A DNA stretch of 64,000 bases. Source: Adineta ricciae (Eukaryota; Rotifera; Eurotatoria; Adinetida; Adinetidae). Below the pieces are notes generated by a model. That model made no database searches. It had not been told where the DNA came from and saw only the letters and a list, made by a program, of their open reading frames with translations. The stretch spans positions 1-64,000 of the forward strand of contig CAJNOJ010000330.1 in assembly GCA_905250025.1 (NCBI GenBank), given 5' to 3'. Made by a program: the position numbers and the translations under genes. Each line of letters begins with the position of its first letter. Within the stretch, counting starts at the first letter, position 1. Of the stretch, positions 23,221 through 43,577 are shown one piece after another.

Positions 23221-25155
23221 ATGGTGTTTATACGTGATTTGAAACGTGAATTTTTCGAATTTATTTCTAAACAACAACGTCGTTTACTTGTCTTTGTTCA
23301 TCTCGATGTCGATAGTTTGTGTGCTTGGAAAATCTTTCAACATTTATTGCAATGTGAACACATCACATACACATGTCTACCTGTTTTATACAAATACGAT
23401 TTAGAAAATGGTCATATGCAGCATATTAATAGTGGAATCAAATCAATGATATTCATTAATTGTGGCTCGACACTTGATTTATATGATTTCTTATCACTTG
23501 ACTCAATTGGAAATGACGATAACTCTCTCACACTATTTGTTCTTGATAGTTTACGTCCCATTGAACATCGAAATGTGTATGATGCGAAACAAATACGGAT
23601 ATTAATATTACCGAATAAAACTGATGTGGAGAAGAAACGTGTGCCGCAATACGAAGAGTTGTTTCACGAAGTCTATGATGATGACAATAACGATGAGAAT
23701 GAAAGTGAAAACGAAGAAAATGATGATGATGACGATGACGATGGTTCAAATATGAGAATCGAAAGTACTGAAGGACGAGAAAAACGCTTGAAACGACAAT
23801 GGTTGAAAAAACGTGATAAAGCACTCGGCAATTACTACAAATATCGTTCACATTCGTATTCATCAGCTCTAGTCATGTTCGAACTCGCTTATCTTCTGTC
23901 CAAAGATACCAACGAACAATTATGGTAAAGAAGCCAATCTATCTATCAAACTTCGACTTGAATATCATCTTTAGGTATGCAATCATCGGCGTAACAGAAC
24001 AGTTGATCCATGGACGAATCGATCGTGATTATTCTTCAGACGCATGTTCTTCGATTGAATCATCATCAAAATACTACACGTTCGATAACGGATGAAAATA
24101 ATCCAGCATTGAATACGTCCAATTCGAAACTTTCAATGGATTGTATCAACATTAAATTCGATGAAGATATTAACTTTCATCTGCTCAGACATTGGTCTTT
24201 CTACGACTCCATCTGTCACACACAGGAGATGATTTTAGCGTTCAAACTATGGTCTTCACGTGGTCTAGCGCAATTGAAAGAATTTCTAGCTGATCTGGGT
24301 ATACCCAAACGTGAATATGAACAAAACTATCGCGATATGAACATCAAGTACAAAGTAAATATCAAAAAGCAAATCTTAGACAAGCGTTTACAAGATAAAT
24401 ATCATTATACAACCAATACAATCATCTTACCAACATTTTTACTATCAAGTGGTTTTACGTTGAAACTGTCTCCTCAAGATATCGTCCTTTCGATCATGGC
24501 GACATTACAAACCGCATCATCATCATCAACATCGACATCGATGATGATCGATTTAACAGAACGCTTCTCATTGGCATTGTCATGTTTAAATTATCATCAA
24601 TTAACAGATTATTTAGGTGGTATCGAATTAGAGAAAGTCTATATGAACAAAACACATTATTTAATCGAAACATTGCTACAATCCGATAAAAATCTGTCAT
24701 TTGATAACACGATTCCATTTATTCTACTTAAATTCGATCAGAATATGTTTAATTCATCAACAACAACTGACCATACAACATCATGCGGATTTTTCACCCA
24801 TCCATACCAAGCCTATCTGTTTGCGCGCAATGCTTTACAAACGTTGATCTCTTACACATCAGCGTCAAGCAATGCTGTGAAAAAGAAGAAATCGAAGCAT
24901 TTACAACGTTTACCATTGATTCTAATTGCACCATATTCATCGATGAACTCCGGAGAAGAGTTAGTTGAAATAGTTGTCGGTGTACCTTCATTGAATAGTA
25001 TTATGATGAACTCCTTTTCGACAATATTCGAAGCAGCTGATCGTCGTTGTGGTAATGTGGCGAAGTTTGTCTTTTTTGATCATTCAGTTTTATTACTACA
25101 AGAACAACACCAACAGAAATTTGTTGATGCACTCATGTTTGTGCTTGCCAAATAA
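23221..25155 (+). CDS. CDC45: CDC45 replication initiation factor (frame broken in exon 2)
   Basis: Subunit of the CMG helicase at replication forks. I start at the ATG at 23221 (MVFIRDLKREFFEFISKQQR) because the family begins MFVSDFRKEFYE. The DHH-like N-terminal domain follows (LLVFVHLDVDSLCAWKIFQ; IFINCGSTLDLYDFL; LFVLDSLRPIEHRNVY), then the acidic Asp/Glu-rich loop. A 47-nt intron (23928-23974) splits a Trp codon and joins to YAIIGVTEQLIHGRIDRD. That frame stops at 24093, while homology resumes one frame later from about 24010 (ILQTHVLRLNHHQN; LLRHWSFYDSICHTQEM; FLADLGIPKREYEQNY) and runs to the stop at 25155. About six residues expected between the two parts are missing, so a deletion of 3n+2 bases near 24010-24040 is likely: an assembly or sequencing error, or a broken allele. 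Confidence 0.88.
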
Positions 25156-25285
25156 AGTAGTCCATTTTTTCTTCTTTTTTTTTGTATATGTCCTGATGAT
25201 GACAACATTTATTTTCATATTAAAAAGCAAAGTTGAATAGAATTATTTTTCTTTTCGTCAGATTTTCCTTTGTTTAATTCTGTAG

Positions 25286-28200
25286 ATGAGTGATGACGCA
25301 CTTTTCGATGTCTTCGATCAAGAAGAACCAACACCGGTGGTAGATATACCAAAGAATGTTCCAGTCATTGAACAACCGACGAAAATGTAAGCCACTGCTT
25401 ACTGGAAAGGAAGATCATGATGATTCTCTGTTGTCTTTTGTAGCAAGGAGAGTGATGAGAATGGCGAATCGATGTCGACGGATAAACGTACATGGGAAGA
25501 AGAAGAAGATCCGTCGGATTTGAATTCGAAACGTACTCGAACTGAAGTGTCCAACGAAGCAAATGCTGGAAAGTAAAGATAATCTATTGAAATTTGAACC
25601 GTATCTACAGAATACTCGTTTAGGTTTTTTGAAAATGTTCCACGTATGCAAATTCATACTGTTGAAACTATTGAATCGTGTTTACACGAGGTTCGTGCGT
25701 CTGTTCTATATCGATAAATTTTAGATAACTTTTGAACTCATTTCAGGTCGTTTTACCACCAAATTTCGAATATGTCCCATTGAAACCGGCCGTGGGCCCA
25801 CCGGCCAAAGAGTATCGATTCAATCTAGATCCATTTCAACGTGAAGCAATCACTTGTTTACAGAACAATCAATCGGTTCTTGTTTCTGCTCATACGTCCG
25901 CAGGAAAAACAGTCGTAGCCGAGTAAGCAACGACCTATATAACTTCGTTTTCTACGGAAACCAAATGACATAGATATGCAGTTGCCATGGCTTTGCGTGA
26001 CAAGCAACGTGTTATTTATACCACACCGATTAAAGCTTTGAGCAACCAGAAATATCGTGAATTACATGAAGAATTCAAAGATGTGGGTTTAATGACGGGA
26101 GATGTCACACTCAATCCATCGGCATCATGTCTAATTATGACAACAGAGGTATCAGATGTAAATAATGAAAATTGGTTCGACGAGAGATATTTAGATTCTT
26201 CGATCGATGCTTTATCGTGGTTCGGAGATTACGCGTGAAGTTGCGTGGGTTATATTCGATGAAATTCATTATCTTCGTGACAAAGGTAATAGAGAAATAA
26301 TGAAATCGTACGACGAAAATAACGGGTATTTCTTGTAGAACGTGGTGTTATATGGGAAGAAACAATTATCCTATTACCGGATAACGTTCATTATGTGTTC
26401 CTATCAGCTACAATACCCAATGCGAAACAATTTGCTGAGTGGATCTCGTTTCTTCATAATCAGGTAAAGTTATAAATAGTATAATTGAATTCATATCCCT
26501 CTTTAGCCGTGCCATGTCGTTTATACTGATGTTCGACCTGTTCCTCTTCATCACTACATATATCCAGCAGGTGCTGATGGTCTTCATTTAGTTGTCGATG
26601 AAACGGTACTATCTACGGTTGTATTCTTATACAAATTGATTTTGCATGGATTGCTTTAGGGAAAATTTCGTGAAGATAATTTCAGTTCTGCTATGGCAAC
26701 ACTACGCGATGTTGGTGATGCTGCGAAAGGCGATAAACGAGGACGACGCGGCGGTTTCAAAGGTACTGATATGTCATATTTCGTAAAGTGTTTGAACTTT
26801 CTTCTATACTATTCTCTATCAGCCGAAACGAATGTCTTCAAAATTGTGAAAATGATCATGGAACGTAACCTTGCTCCGGTGATCGTGTTTAGTTTCAGTA
26901 AAAAAGATTGTGAAACTTATGCATGTGCAACAGCAAAACTCGATTTCAACTCCGGTTTGTTCTTATTTGTATATGTTTTGTTTTTTCATTCTTTTGATTT
27001 CATTTTACAGAAGAAGAAAAACGTCTAGTAGAAGAAGTTTTTAACAATGCCATCGATCTTCTATCGGATGAAGACAAAAAACTACCCCAAATCAATACAG
27101 TTCTACCTCTACTCAGAAAAGGTGTAGGAATTCATCATTCAGGTTTGCTGCCAATTATCAAAGAAACGATTGAGATTCTCTTCGGCGAAGGGCTAATCAA
27201 AGCTTTATTTGCCACGGAAACATTCAGTATGGGATTAAACATGCCCGCTCGTACTGTATTGTTTACAACACCAAGAAAATTCGATGGAAAGGAATTGCGT
27301 TGGGTAAGGAATCGAAATATTCAACTTGACAGAGAATGACACTGCTCGATTTTAGATCACATCGGGTGAATATATACAAATGAGTGGACGAGCTGGACGT
27401 CGTGGAAAGGATGAACGTGGAATTGTTGTTCTGATCATCGATGAACGAATGAGTCCTACAACTGCCAAAGAAATTGTTAAGGTTTGTAGATTATGTTTTC
27501 AGCAAGTGTGAAGTTAAACATCCGTTTATCTAGGGAAAAGCTGATCCATTGAATAGTGCATTCAAATTGACGTATAATATGGTGTTGAATTTACTGCGTG
27601 TCGAAGGTATCAATCCAGAATTTATGTTAGAACGATCATTTTATCAATTTCAACATTTTTCGTCGATACCTGCACTCTACGACAGTATGATTTTTGAAGA
27701 CTGACTCTTAATTGGATAAGAAAATTGATTATTTAGAATTAAAAACTTGTGAACAACAGTATGAAGCAATAAAAATCGACAACGAAGAAGAAGTAGCTCG
27801 ATATTATAAATTAAAGAAAAAACTTGAGCTTGTCCAAGATCAAATGTCTGTAATGATGAACGAACCAAAATACTTATTACCATTTCTTCAACCCGGTCGA
27901 CTTGTGACAGTAAGAAAACGTCTGAATAGATTGAATTCTAGATATTCTCCTAGGTAAAATGCAACGATCTGAATTTTGATTGGTGTGTTGTTCTCAATTT
28001 TCAACGTAAACCTGGCGAGAAGGTGCGTGTTTAATTGCCAGCTTGTTTGTAATTTGTTTCTCGTTCGATGTTTATAGCCGATCTACATCGTCGATGTACT
28101 CGCATATCTAACGTTAGAAAGCGCGTTACAAAAACTAACAGCTGAAATTCAGCCATGTTCCTATGTTGAAAGAGGTGAAATGAAAGTAAGAAGTGCATTC

Positions 28201-31200
28201 TGATATCGTCGTTAGAACTCTCTGTTTCATTCAGGCGATTCCAATTCAACATACATTAATTCGCGATATTAGTGCTGTACGAGTCTATTTACCGGACGAT
28301 TTACGTCCGAAAGAAGCTCGGCAAGGTGTATTGAAATATATTCAAGACCTCAAACGTCAATATCCAGGTGGTTTGCCCCTACTTGATCCAGTCAAAGACA
28401 TGGGTATCAAATCGTCGGAGATGATTTCATGCGTGAAACAATATGTCGTGTTACAAACACGCATCAACGAACATCCATTAACGAATAACTTTCAATTAAA
28501 GTATATTTACGAACAATATGAACGTAAAGCAAATATTGAAAGTCAAGTGAACGAAGCCAAGAATGAATTGAAAAAGGCACAATCATTGTTACAAATCGGT
28601 GATTTGAAACGTTATAAACGTGTCCTTCGTCGATTGGGTTATTGCAATTCAGCTGACGTCATCGATCTCAAAGGTCGGGTTGCTTGTGAAATCGATACTG
28701 GAGATGAACTTGTCACAACAGAACTGTTATTCAACGGTGTTTTTAATGACTTAACTGTTAGTCAAGCGTGTGCGCTATTGAGTTGCTTTGTTTTTCAAGA
28801 AAAAGCGAACGAAATGCCAAAACTACCACCAGAACTATCAGGACCTTTGCGCACTCTTCAAGTAAGTAAATCAATCGTCAAGATAATCGTCAATAGACAA
28901 ACGAGTTTACTTTAGGAAACAGCTCGTCGAGTAGCACGTGTTTCAATCGAAAGTAAAATTGACATGGTTGAAGAACGTTATGTTGATGGATTCAAACCAT
29001 TCATGATGGAAGTTATTAAAGCATGGGTTGATGGACAAAGTTTTGCTAACATTTGTAAAATGACCACTATCTTCGAAGGTAAATCTATCTCTAAAGANTT
29101 CACTAGATTAGTTGGCTTCCCCGTTCTATTTGAAAAGGCGAAATGATTGTTTTCATAGAGAATATATTTGAGTACTTGAAGGTCAGCGAAGCAAAAATTT
29201 CAATGAGAAGAGATTCCAACAGAAGAAGATTAAATTCTCTTCACGAACATAAATGTCAATGTCGATCGTGCATTTTCAAGTGGATTGTTAGCAGAAAAAG
29301 CAAAACGATCTACTTAATCAACTTCGCATGTCACATTTCCGCACATTGATTTTCATGTGAACAAACATTCACGGAAGAAAACTTCGCGTATTATCAGGCT
29401 GAATAATCACGATTGTTTAAACTAATCTAATAACATCGGATGAGTATTAACAAATACAAGGAAAAAAGTGAATCGCTGTTCAGTAGTGAAAATTGCACAA
29501 GAAATTCGATGTCAATGGATCGAGTTCAACTGACGTCGATGGTATTGATGAATTTGGTGAATGAAAATTTATGCCGAGCGTTGAATTCAGTGCGTGCAAT
29601 CAATTGTTGAATTTCGATATTCCGATCTCGTTCTTCCCTAGAAATAGAATGAAATACTTGAGCAAATGATGAAGAATATCTCTTATAATTAATCAGATTT
29701 CATGTTCTATTCAATATAATATCTTCAAAGATCTTCTTCTTCTTATCATTAAAAACAATCTTTTCATGTTTAAAGAACTACTCGAGATGACAAATACGTC
29801 TTAGATTTAAACATCCTCTCGAAAATCTCATTAGATTCTCCTTCAACATATCTTGTATACAATTCGAGAACAAATGAATTTGATTGTCAAACTACTCGAA
29901 ACGAACAATGGAATAGAGGACGAGTATGTTAGGTACATAACAAGCTGTATACATCGATAGTGAGAATGTAAAATAACAATTACTTCCGATCGTCTTGTGT
30001 TCGCTTTCTCATTTGATTCATAATCTCTCGTAAATCGAGATTTTCTTCTTCGAGTATTTTAATTTGAACTTGTAATGATTCTTTCGTTGATTTCTCTTCG
30101 ACAAAATGTTGTTCGTATTCATCGATCTGAAATGAGAAAATCGTCGTTCGCGAAGCAAGTCGATCTACTGCATACTTTGCATTTCAATTCTTCGATGTAT
30201 TTCGATGAATCCGATATGTTCGTTTCCGTTCTAAACAGAACAATTGCATTCGAAAGGTAACTTTATTCTTTACCGGTGGATGGACAGATTTTCGGATAGT
30301 TGACATTGTCGAAGACGATTCAGTTCTTCTTCGAGAAGATTATTTCTAAAATTTGCGCGTGAATGAATATGTGACAGGAAATATTTGAGGAAGCATACTT
30401 GAAAATCAGTTCACTGTATTGTTTCGATTCGTTCGATACCCTTTCTTCAACGACTTGTTTCTCCCTGAGAATTTCGATGTTTCTGTATTGAATGTCTTGA
30501 ATGACTTTCTCTTTCTCGATAATGATCTCCTTTTTGTGTATTAATTCGTGTGTAACTCGTTCGACTTCCATTTGATATTGTTCGCTCAGACTTTGTAATT
30601 CACGTTTTTCACGTTCGGTTTGTTCTCTAACAAGCAATCATATGAAACACTTCACTATGCATAGAAGTTCACTCACAAACGAGCTTTTATCGTATGTAAT
30701 TTGTTCTTATACTTCGCTGTGACATTTGCAACATTCTTAGCAACAGATTTCGACTCAAGATCGATTTGTACCTGAAGGCCAAAAACACATTCACTTTCTC
30801 CGAACATTGCTAAAGACAGATCATACCTTTTCCTCTTCTAATTTCTCACAACGACGTGATATTTGGTCGAACGCTGATTGTAAACATTCGAACTGTTGCG
30901 TTCCAGCTGTAATACGGCCATGTGCATCGTCATATTTAGCTTTTAGAAATTTGACTTCATTTTCAAGAAGATCCGCACGTTGTCGTTCTCGCTCTATATC
31001 CGCACTGGAAGTTGGGTCAAGCTGAAATTCATCATTATGACTACCCATCGAACCGACTTAATAATCTTACCTTCTCTTTTTCATGCAATTGCTTCTTAGC
31101 ATGGTATAAATCCGCTTTCATTGTGTTCGAATGCTCAAGTAGTTCATCGTAACGTTCACGCAATGTTGATAATTCTTTTTCCAGTTCAAAAATCTTTTTC

Positions 31201-32834
31201 TAATTCAAAGAAAATTTGATTTGATGATACTCAGCAAGCGATTATTTACCTGACTGACCGAATCTTCTGTTGGATTATTGTTTCTAGACAAAGATTAGAA
31301 CTGAATGAAGAATACAAACGAAATGATAGTTACTTTTGCATCTGTTTTTCATTTCGAAATTCCATTCGAATTTGTTCGTTGTAGTCATCTAACCGCTGTG
31401 TGCACGTGAGCACATGTTTCCGCAAAATATCGCATTTTAGTTTCAATTTTTCCAGATGAAACTGAACGTTTTCATCGGACGATTCGAACTGAAATAAATC
31501 TATGCGAAGAAACTAAGCAGAAGAACGTTCCTTTACTCGTTGTTCAAGTTGTATTGCTTTCTTTTCGGTTAGTTCTAATTCCTGACGAACACGATCGATT
31601 TCTCGATTCAATGGATGTTGTTCCATTGCTCCGACTAAGTCTCCGTGTTCACCATCCGACGGTCGCTGAGATTTTTCTAACTGAAAATGCACAAAAGGGT
31701 GAAAAGTTTCTCAAAGTTTGTTTTTTTCGAGCTGTTTACTAAATATTTCAATAGATCATTTTCTTCTTGTTGTGCTGCTGATTTCAATTTCCATTCTTGC
31801 AAATTATTTTCCGCGTGTCGAAGTTGTTCGAAAGCTTTTTGAACGGCCGAAGTCGACGATTCTTCTACCTCCGTTTGCTCTTGATCTAGTTTCTCATTCA
31901 CAGAGGTAAATGTATATTCAAGTTTTGCTCGAAGTGTTTCGATTTCACGATGCAATTCCGCATTTTCTTGTTGAAATTTCTTCAACAAGTCTGTCATGTC
32001 TAATTGCATATCATCAACTATGAACATTCCAAGTGCAAACTTACCTGTTGAGTAATTCTCCTGTAAGATTTGCTCTTTATTATGGTTCGTTGTACACGAT
32101 TGATCAATGATATGGATTAGTCGACTTATTTGTTCGTTTTTTTCTTGAACGATTTTATCGAGTTGTCGTTGAAATTCACTTTCGAGAAAGTGATTTTGAT
32201 TCTCAAGCATTGTCACCTGTTCACTGAGATAATGAACATCACGATGAGCATAGTTGATCATCTCACGAATTTGCTAAACGAAACAGACAAACATGACTGA
32301 AAAGTTTGCGCTTTCTCAAATCACACCTTAATTCCTTCAACGAAGTCTTTATCATCAATTTGAAAGTCTTGAAAAAGATGCCGAAATCGTTGAAGAATCG
32401 ATATCATCGCCTGTTCTTTCAACCATAATTTCATAATGATTTCACGTTCTTGTCCATCGTGTAGATGAAATTCTCGTTCAATTGCTTTCATAACATCTTG
32501 ATATGAGAGTAGATCCTAACACAAAAATAACATTGAAATTGATGGCTAACGAAACATTCGTCGATGGAATTTTACTGTCAAACGAACAGATGTCGGATCC
32601 ATTCGCACTTCACTTGTTTCGGAGGTAGATGAAGACAATGGTTGTGTATAAATTTGTGATGCTAACGGATTCTGTTGAACGAATTTATCTGTTAGATTGG
32701 AATTGTCGTCCATGAGAATTGTGTCTTCGTTTTCAATCTATCGAATCGAAAAAAANTTACCTGACATTTGTCTTTTTGTAGGCACTCAAAAGATCAAACG
32801 TGATATAGTCTTTGCAGCATCACTGTATTTATAA
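25286..32834 (+). CDS. MTREX: MTR4/SKIV2L2 exosome RNA helicase, split by a misplaced contig
   Basis: Nuclear DExH-box helicase that feeds RNA to the exosome (TRAMP and NEXT complexes). The start is [12 protein letters not shown]. Helicase motifs in order: Walker [45 protein letters not shown] in [60 protein letters not shown] and [10 protein letters not shown]. The arch follows, and then the C-terminal DSHCT part ([40 protein letters not shown]). Introns are mostly 45-65 nt. The exon ending [13 protein letters not shown] has its donor at 29079; 19 bases later the n at 29098 begins a foreign block. The final exon lies beyond the block at 32782-32834 ([17 protein letters not shown], stop). One in-phase exon of roughly 35 codons is missing between them. 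The ratchet-helix end of the protein is therefore absent from this assembly, not necessarily from the organism. Confidence 0.93.
29099..32755. repeat. Second copy of 15498-19150 inserted in MTR4 between two n joins
   Basis: A 3657-base block almost collinear with 15498-19150 (3653 bases). It differs by scattered substitutions and small indels of a few percent, judged by eye. It is bounded exactly by single n at 29098 and 32756. Its first 28 bases (starting TTCACTAGATTAGTTGGCTT) equal 14820-14847, the last bases of another contig in this window. It carries a second version of the coiled-coil gene, in the same orientation as copy 1 and opposite to MTR4. Best read as the other haplotype of the 15.5-19.2 kb locus, wrongly nested in a gap of MTR4. 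Confidence 0.9.
29526..32755 (-). CDS. Long coiled-coil protein (copy 2, 5'-truncated allele)
   Basis: Allelic version of the gene at 15925-19353, with the same exon order and splice sites. Shared landmarks: [20 protein letters not shown] (copy 1 has LGEQ), [20 protein letters not shown] (copy 1 has VKHEL), and [20 protein letters not shown] (copy 1 has YKNIE). The stop codon aligns with copy 1, with the residue before it being Ser instead of Asn. Most coding differences are conservative or synonymous, so both copies look functional. The 5' part ends at the contig edge, inside the intron just upstream of the exon that contains the Met at 19110 in copy 1. Confidence 0.8.
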
Positions 32835-34693
32835 ACGAGAAAAATGTCAATGAACATCAGTTGATTCTTGTGTTTAATTGTTGTTTGTTAAATAAAAGTT
32901 GATTAAATCCCACTTACATGTCAAAGAAGACTCTCTTAGGAAAGGAATAATGATGATGTTCAAGTAGACAGATGATTGGCAGTGAAAAGTACATGCGTTA
33001 TTCAATAGTGCAGTTGTTGCCATCCTATTTCCAAAACTGACGTCGTGTTGTTATTCAGTGATTGTCATTCGATACGACAGGAACGATCTGTTGATATTGA
33101 TAGGTTTCGATTCATGTCTAACATTGATATATTTATATATCGTCGGATGATTACGCACGAGGTTGGTCGGTTTTCGAAAACAACTAGTGAAGATAGGTTT
33201 TGTTTTTGAGAGGAGAAAAGTATCAGATTAGTTCAATGGGATGAATGTTATTTGTTATGGACATGTATTTGATCGAGTATTTGACATTGGGAGCACCTTG
33301 AAGGAAACTTGAGTGTCTCTAACTCAATAAGACAACGTCATTAGAAACACGCGTTTTCTTCGAGAAAAAACATCTCTATGCTAACGATTGTGTCTGCCAG
33401 CTGGCGTCATAAAACAATACGATTGCACCGAGATTGAGTGGGTTGGAGTGATATGCACATGTAGTATGAAGTAGGAGAGAAAGAAGAATAGTAATTCGAT
33501 CAGATCCTCACATGCGTTTCTATTCATATGATTAGTGGTAAGACATAGGAAAAGGAAAAGGAATGAATTGGTGATTATTACATGAGATTGATAGGAAAGA
33601 TTTGTATTATGATCAATGTTAAGGCTAGCAGGCAGTATTTATTGAATATCGATGGCATATTAACTTGTTAGGCGAGAATCAAATGATTCTATTCAATAGC
33701 TCGAGTTTGCACAAAAACTGGTTAATAGCAAACTGATGGTTGCTTAGAAATCGAAATACTAAACAAAGGAGAGTATTTTCAATAAAAAAAAAGATAAAAT
33801 AAGTTTGTTATTAGGAACCAATTTGCTGGCTACACTATCGCAGAAGAAAGAGAGAGAGAGAGAGGAAGAAAGAAAGAAAGACGAGTCGGTGTTGTTCGCA
33901 AAAGAAAACGAAGCAGGAGAGGAAAACCATCACTGATAAATGGCCAACGATTCGAATAAACATGCAAGGATAAAGCAGCGAGAGGAAATATGTTGAGTCG
34001 TGATTAAACTAGTTTTTTCTCTTTAAAAAATTTCTTTTGCCGGTGATTTCATCGGCAATACCGGTTAGTCGGTTTGTTCTTCTCAACTATAGAATACCGA
34101 ATAATAACAGCAGTTTTCCAGAATCCACTTCTATTCTGTGTGCCTTTTCAAATCTATATTAATATCATCGTTACCAGGCCAGCTACATTCACGCATACCT
34201 AATTATTCAATGACGACACATCATCCTTGTTCGATGTAGTTTGAGGCAAAGCGGAAAAGAAGCTCAAAGTTCTTTTTCTCTCTTCTCCCCCATCGTTTTC
34301 ACTAATAATGTACTTTTATCCGATCCCTGCAGCCATCCTGTTGAATTCTTCTTCCGAATATACACATATGTCTGACTCCTTACTGCGTTCATTAATTCAT
34401 TCAAACAACATAATTTTCTCTCTTCATCAGTGAAAAATAGTCGTCTTTATTTGGCATTGCTTTTTTGCCTTGTTAACATGTTACATTTCTGTTATAGTAT
34501 TCTCACACGTTTCTGCTCGTCTGATCTGTGAAACAGTGCAACGGTTCATTAACATCTCTGCTTAAATGTGTATTTTAATCGTTATACACTCTCATTATTA
34601 ATACGACTTACATCTCTGCTCGTTACATCTCATTCTTTTTTTCTCTCAACCTATCTTCCACGTTTGTATAAACATTGACTTCAAACATCAACG
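32835..34693. other. Long upstream region of the PKA gene
   Basis: 1.86 kb with no coding region that I can support. It contains a purine-rich simple repeat (GAGAGAGAGAGAGGAAGAAAG) at 33848-33874 and AT-rich sequence. It probably holds the promoter and 5' UTR of the first PKA first exon at 34694, including the CT-rich stretch around 34560-34690. Confidence 0.5.
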
Positions 34694-42809
<8,116 letters not shown>

Positions 42810-43149
42810 AAGGAAAATGTTCAATGATGGGAACAAAAATCATAATATAAACCAAGCTTTTTTTTATAACAAAACAAATTTTTTCGAACGCCTAGGGATG
42901 CGTTGCCATTACTTTCTTTCGACTTGTTTTTTCTTGACTTCTATTTATAGCTGTGCGGTTTTCGTTTTTGCAGCAATATCGTTTCTCTCTCTCTCTCTCT
43001 CTCTTCTTCTTCATCATGTATAGATCTGTGTTATCTTTTTTTCGTTTGACCTCTCTTCAATCCATATCCTGTGAGTTTCCGATCGACTGTGTACTGTTGT
43101 TCTCGGTGTTGTTATTATTGTCTGTAATTGTTCTTACTTGGCGAAAAAA

Positions 43150-43182
<33 letters not shown>

Positions 43183-43577
43183 TTTGCATTCTAGCTTGTC
43201 TTGTCTTCTGTCTTATTTTACAAACATTCGCCATTTTTAGGTACATCGAAAAAAGAAAAAAATACCGTACATGTTTTTTCTCGACAAACATCGTCGTCAC
43301 TTTAAACTAGATCAATAATCTCTCTTCAGGACAAAGTGGACGCTATTTCGAAAGTTTTCTCAAAAGGATTAAGCGAAGCTGTATTAATAGCACTTGTGGG
43401 TCGACACACATCTCACGACGAGCACTGCAATAAACGAGCAACTGATGAAATCTGTATGTCGAAGATGAATACCGTATGTGTTTTCGTATCAATCAATATA
43501 ACTGTCAAACGATTTTGTTGTAAGACATTTGTCTAACTGAGTTGTTTATTTTAAAAAAAATCTGTCGTCAGTATGAT
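42810..43577. other. 3' region between PKA and eIF2D, with (CT)n tracts
   Basis: Convergent 3' flanks of two genes. Contains TC/CT microsatellites at about 42982-43003 and 43151-43181. A short open frame at 43336-43536 follows a CTTCAG and has no recognisable motif; I take it as chance or as PKA 3' UTR. Confidence 0.55.

Noticed and set aside
29099..32755. A true segmental duplication or mobile insertion in MTR4
   Set aside because: Both edges coincide exactly with single n bases, an MTR4 exon is missing at the same spot, and the edge overlaps another contig end by 28 bases. There are no target-site duplications or terminal repeats.
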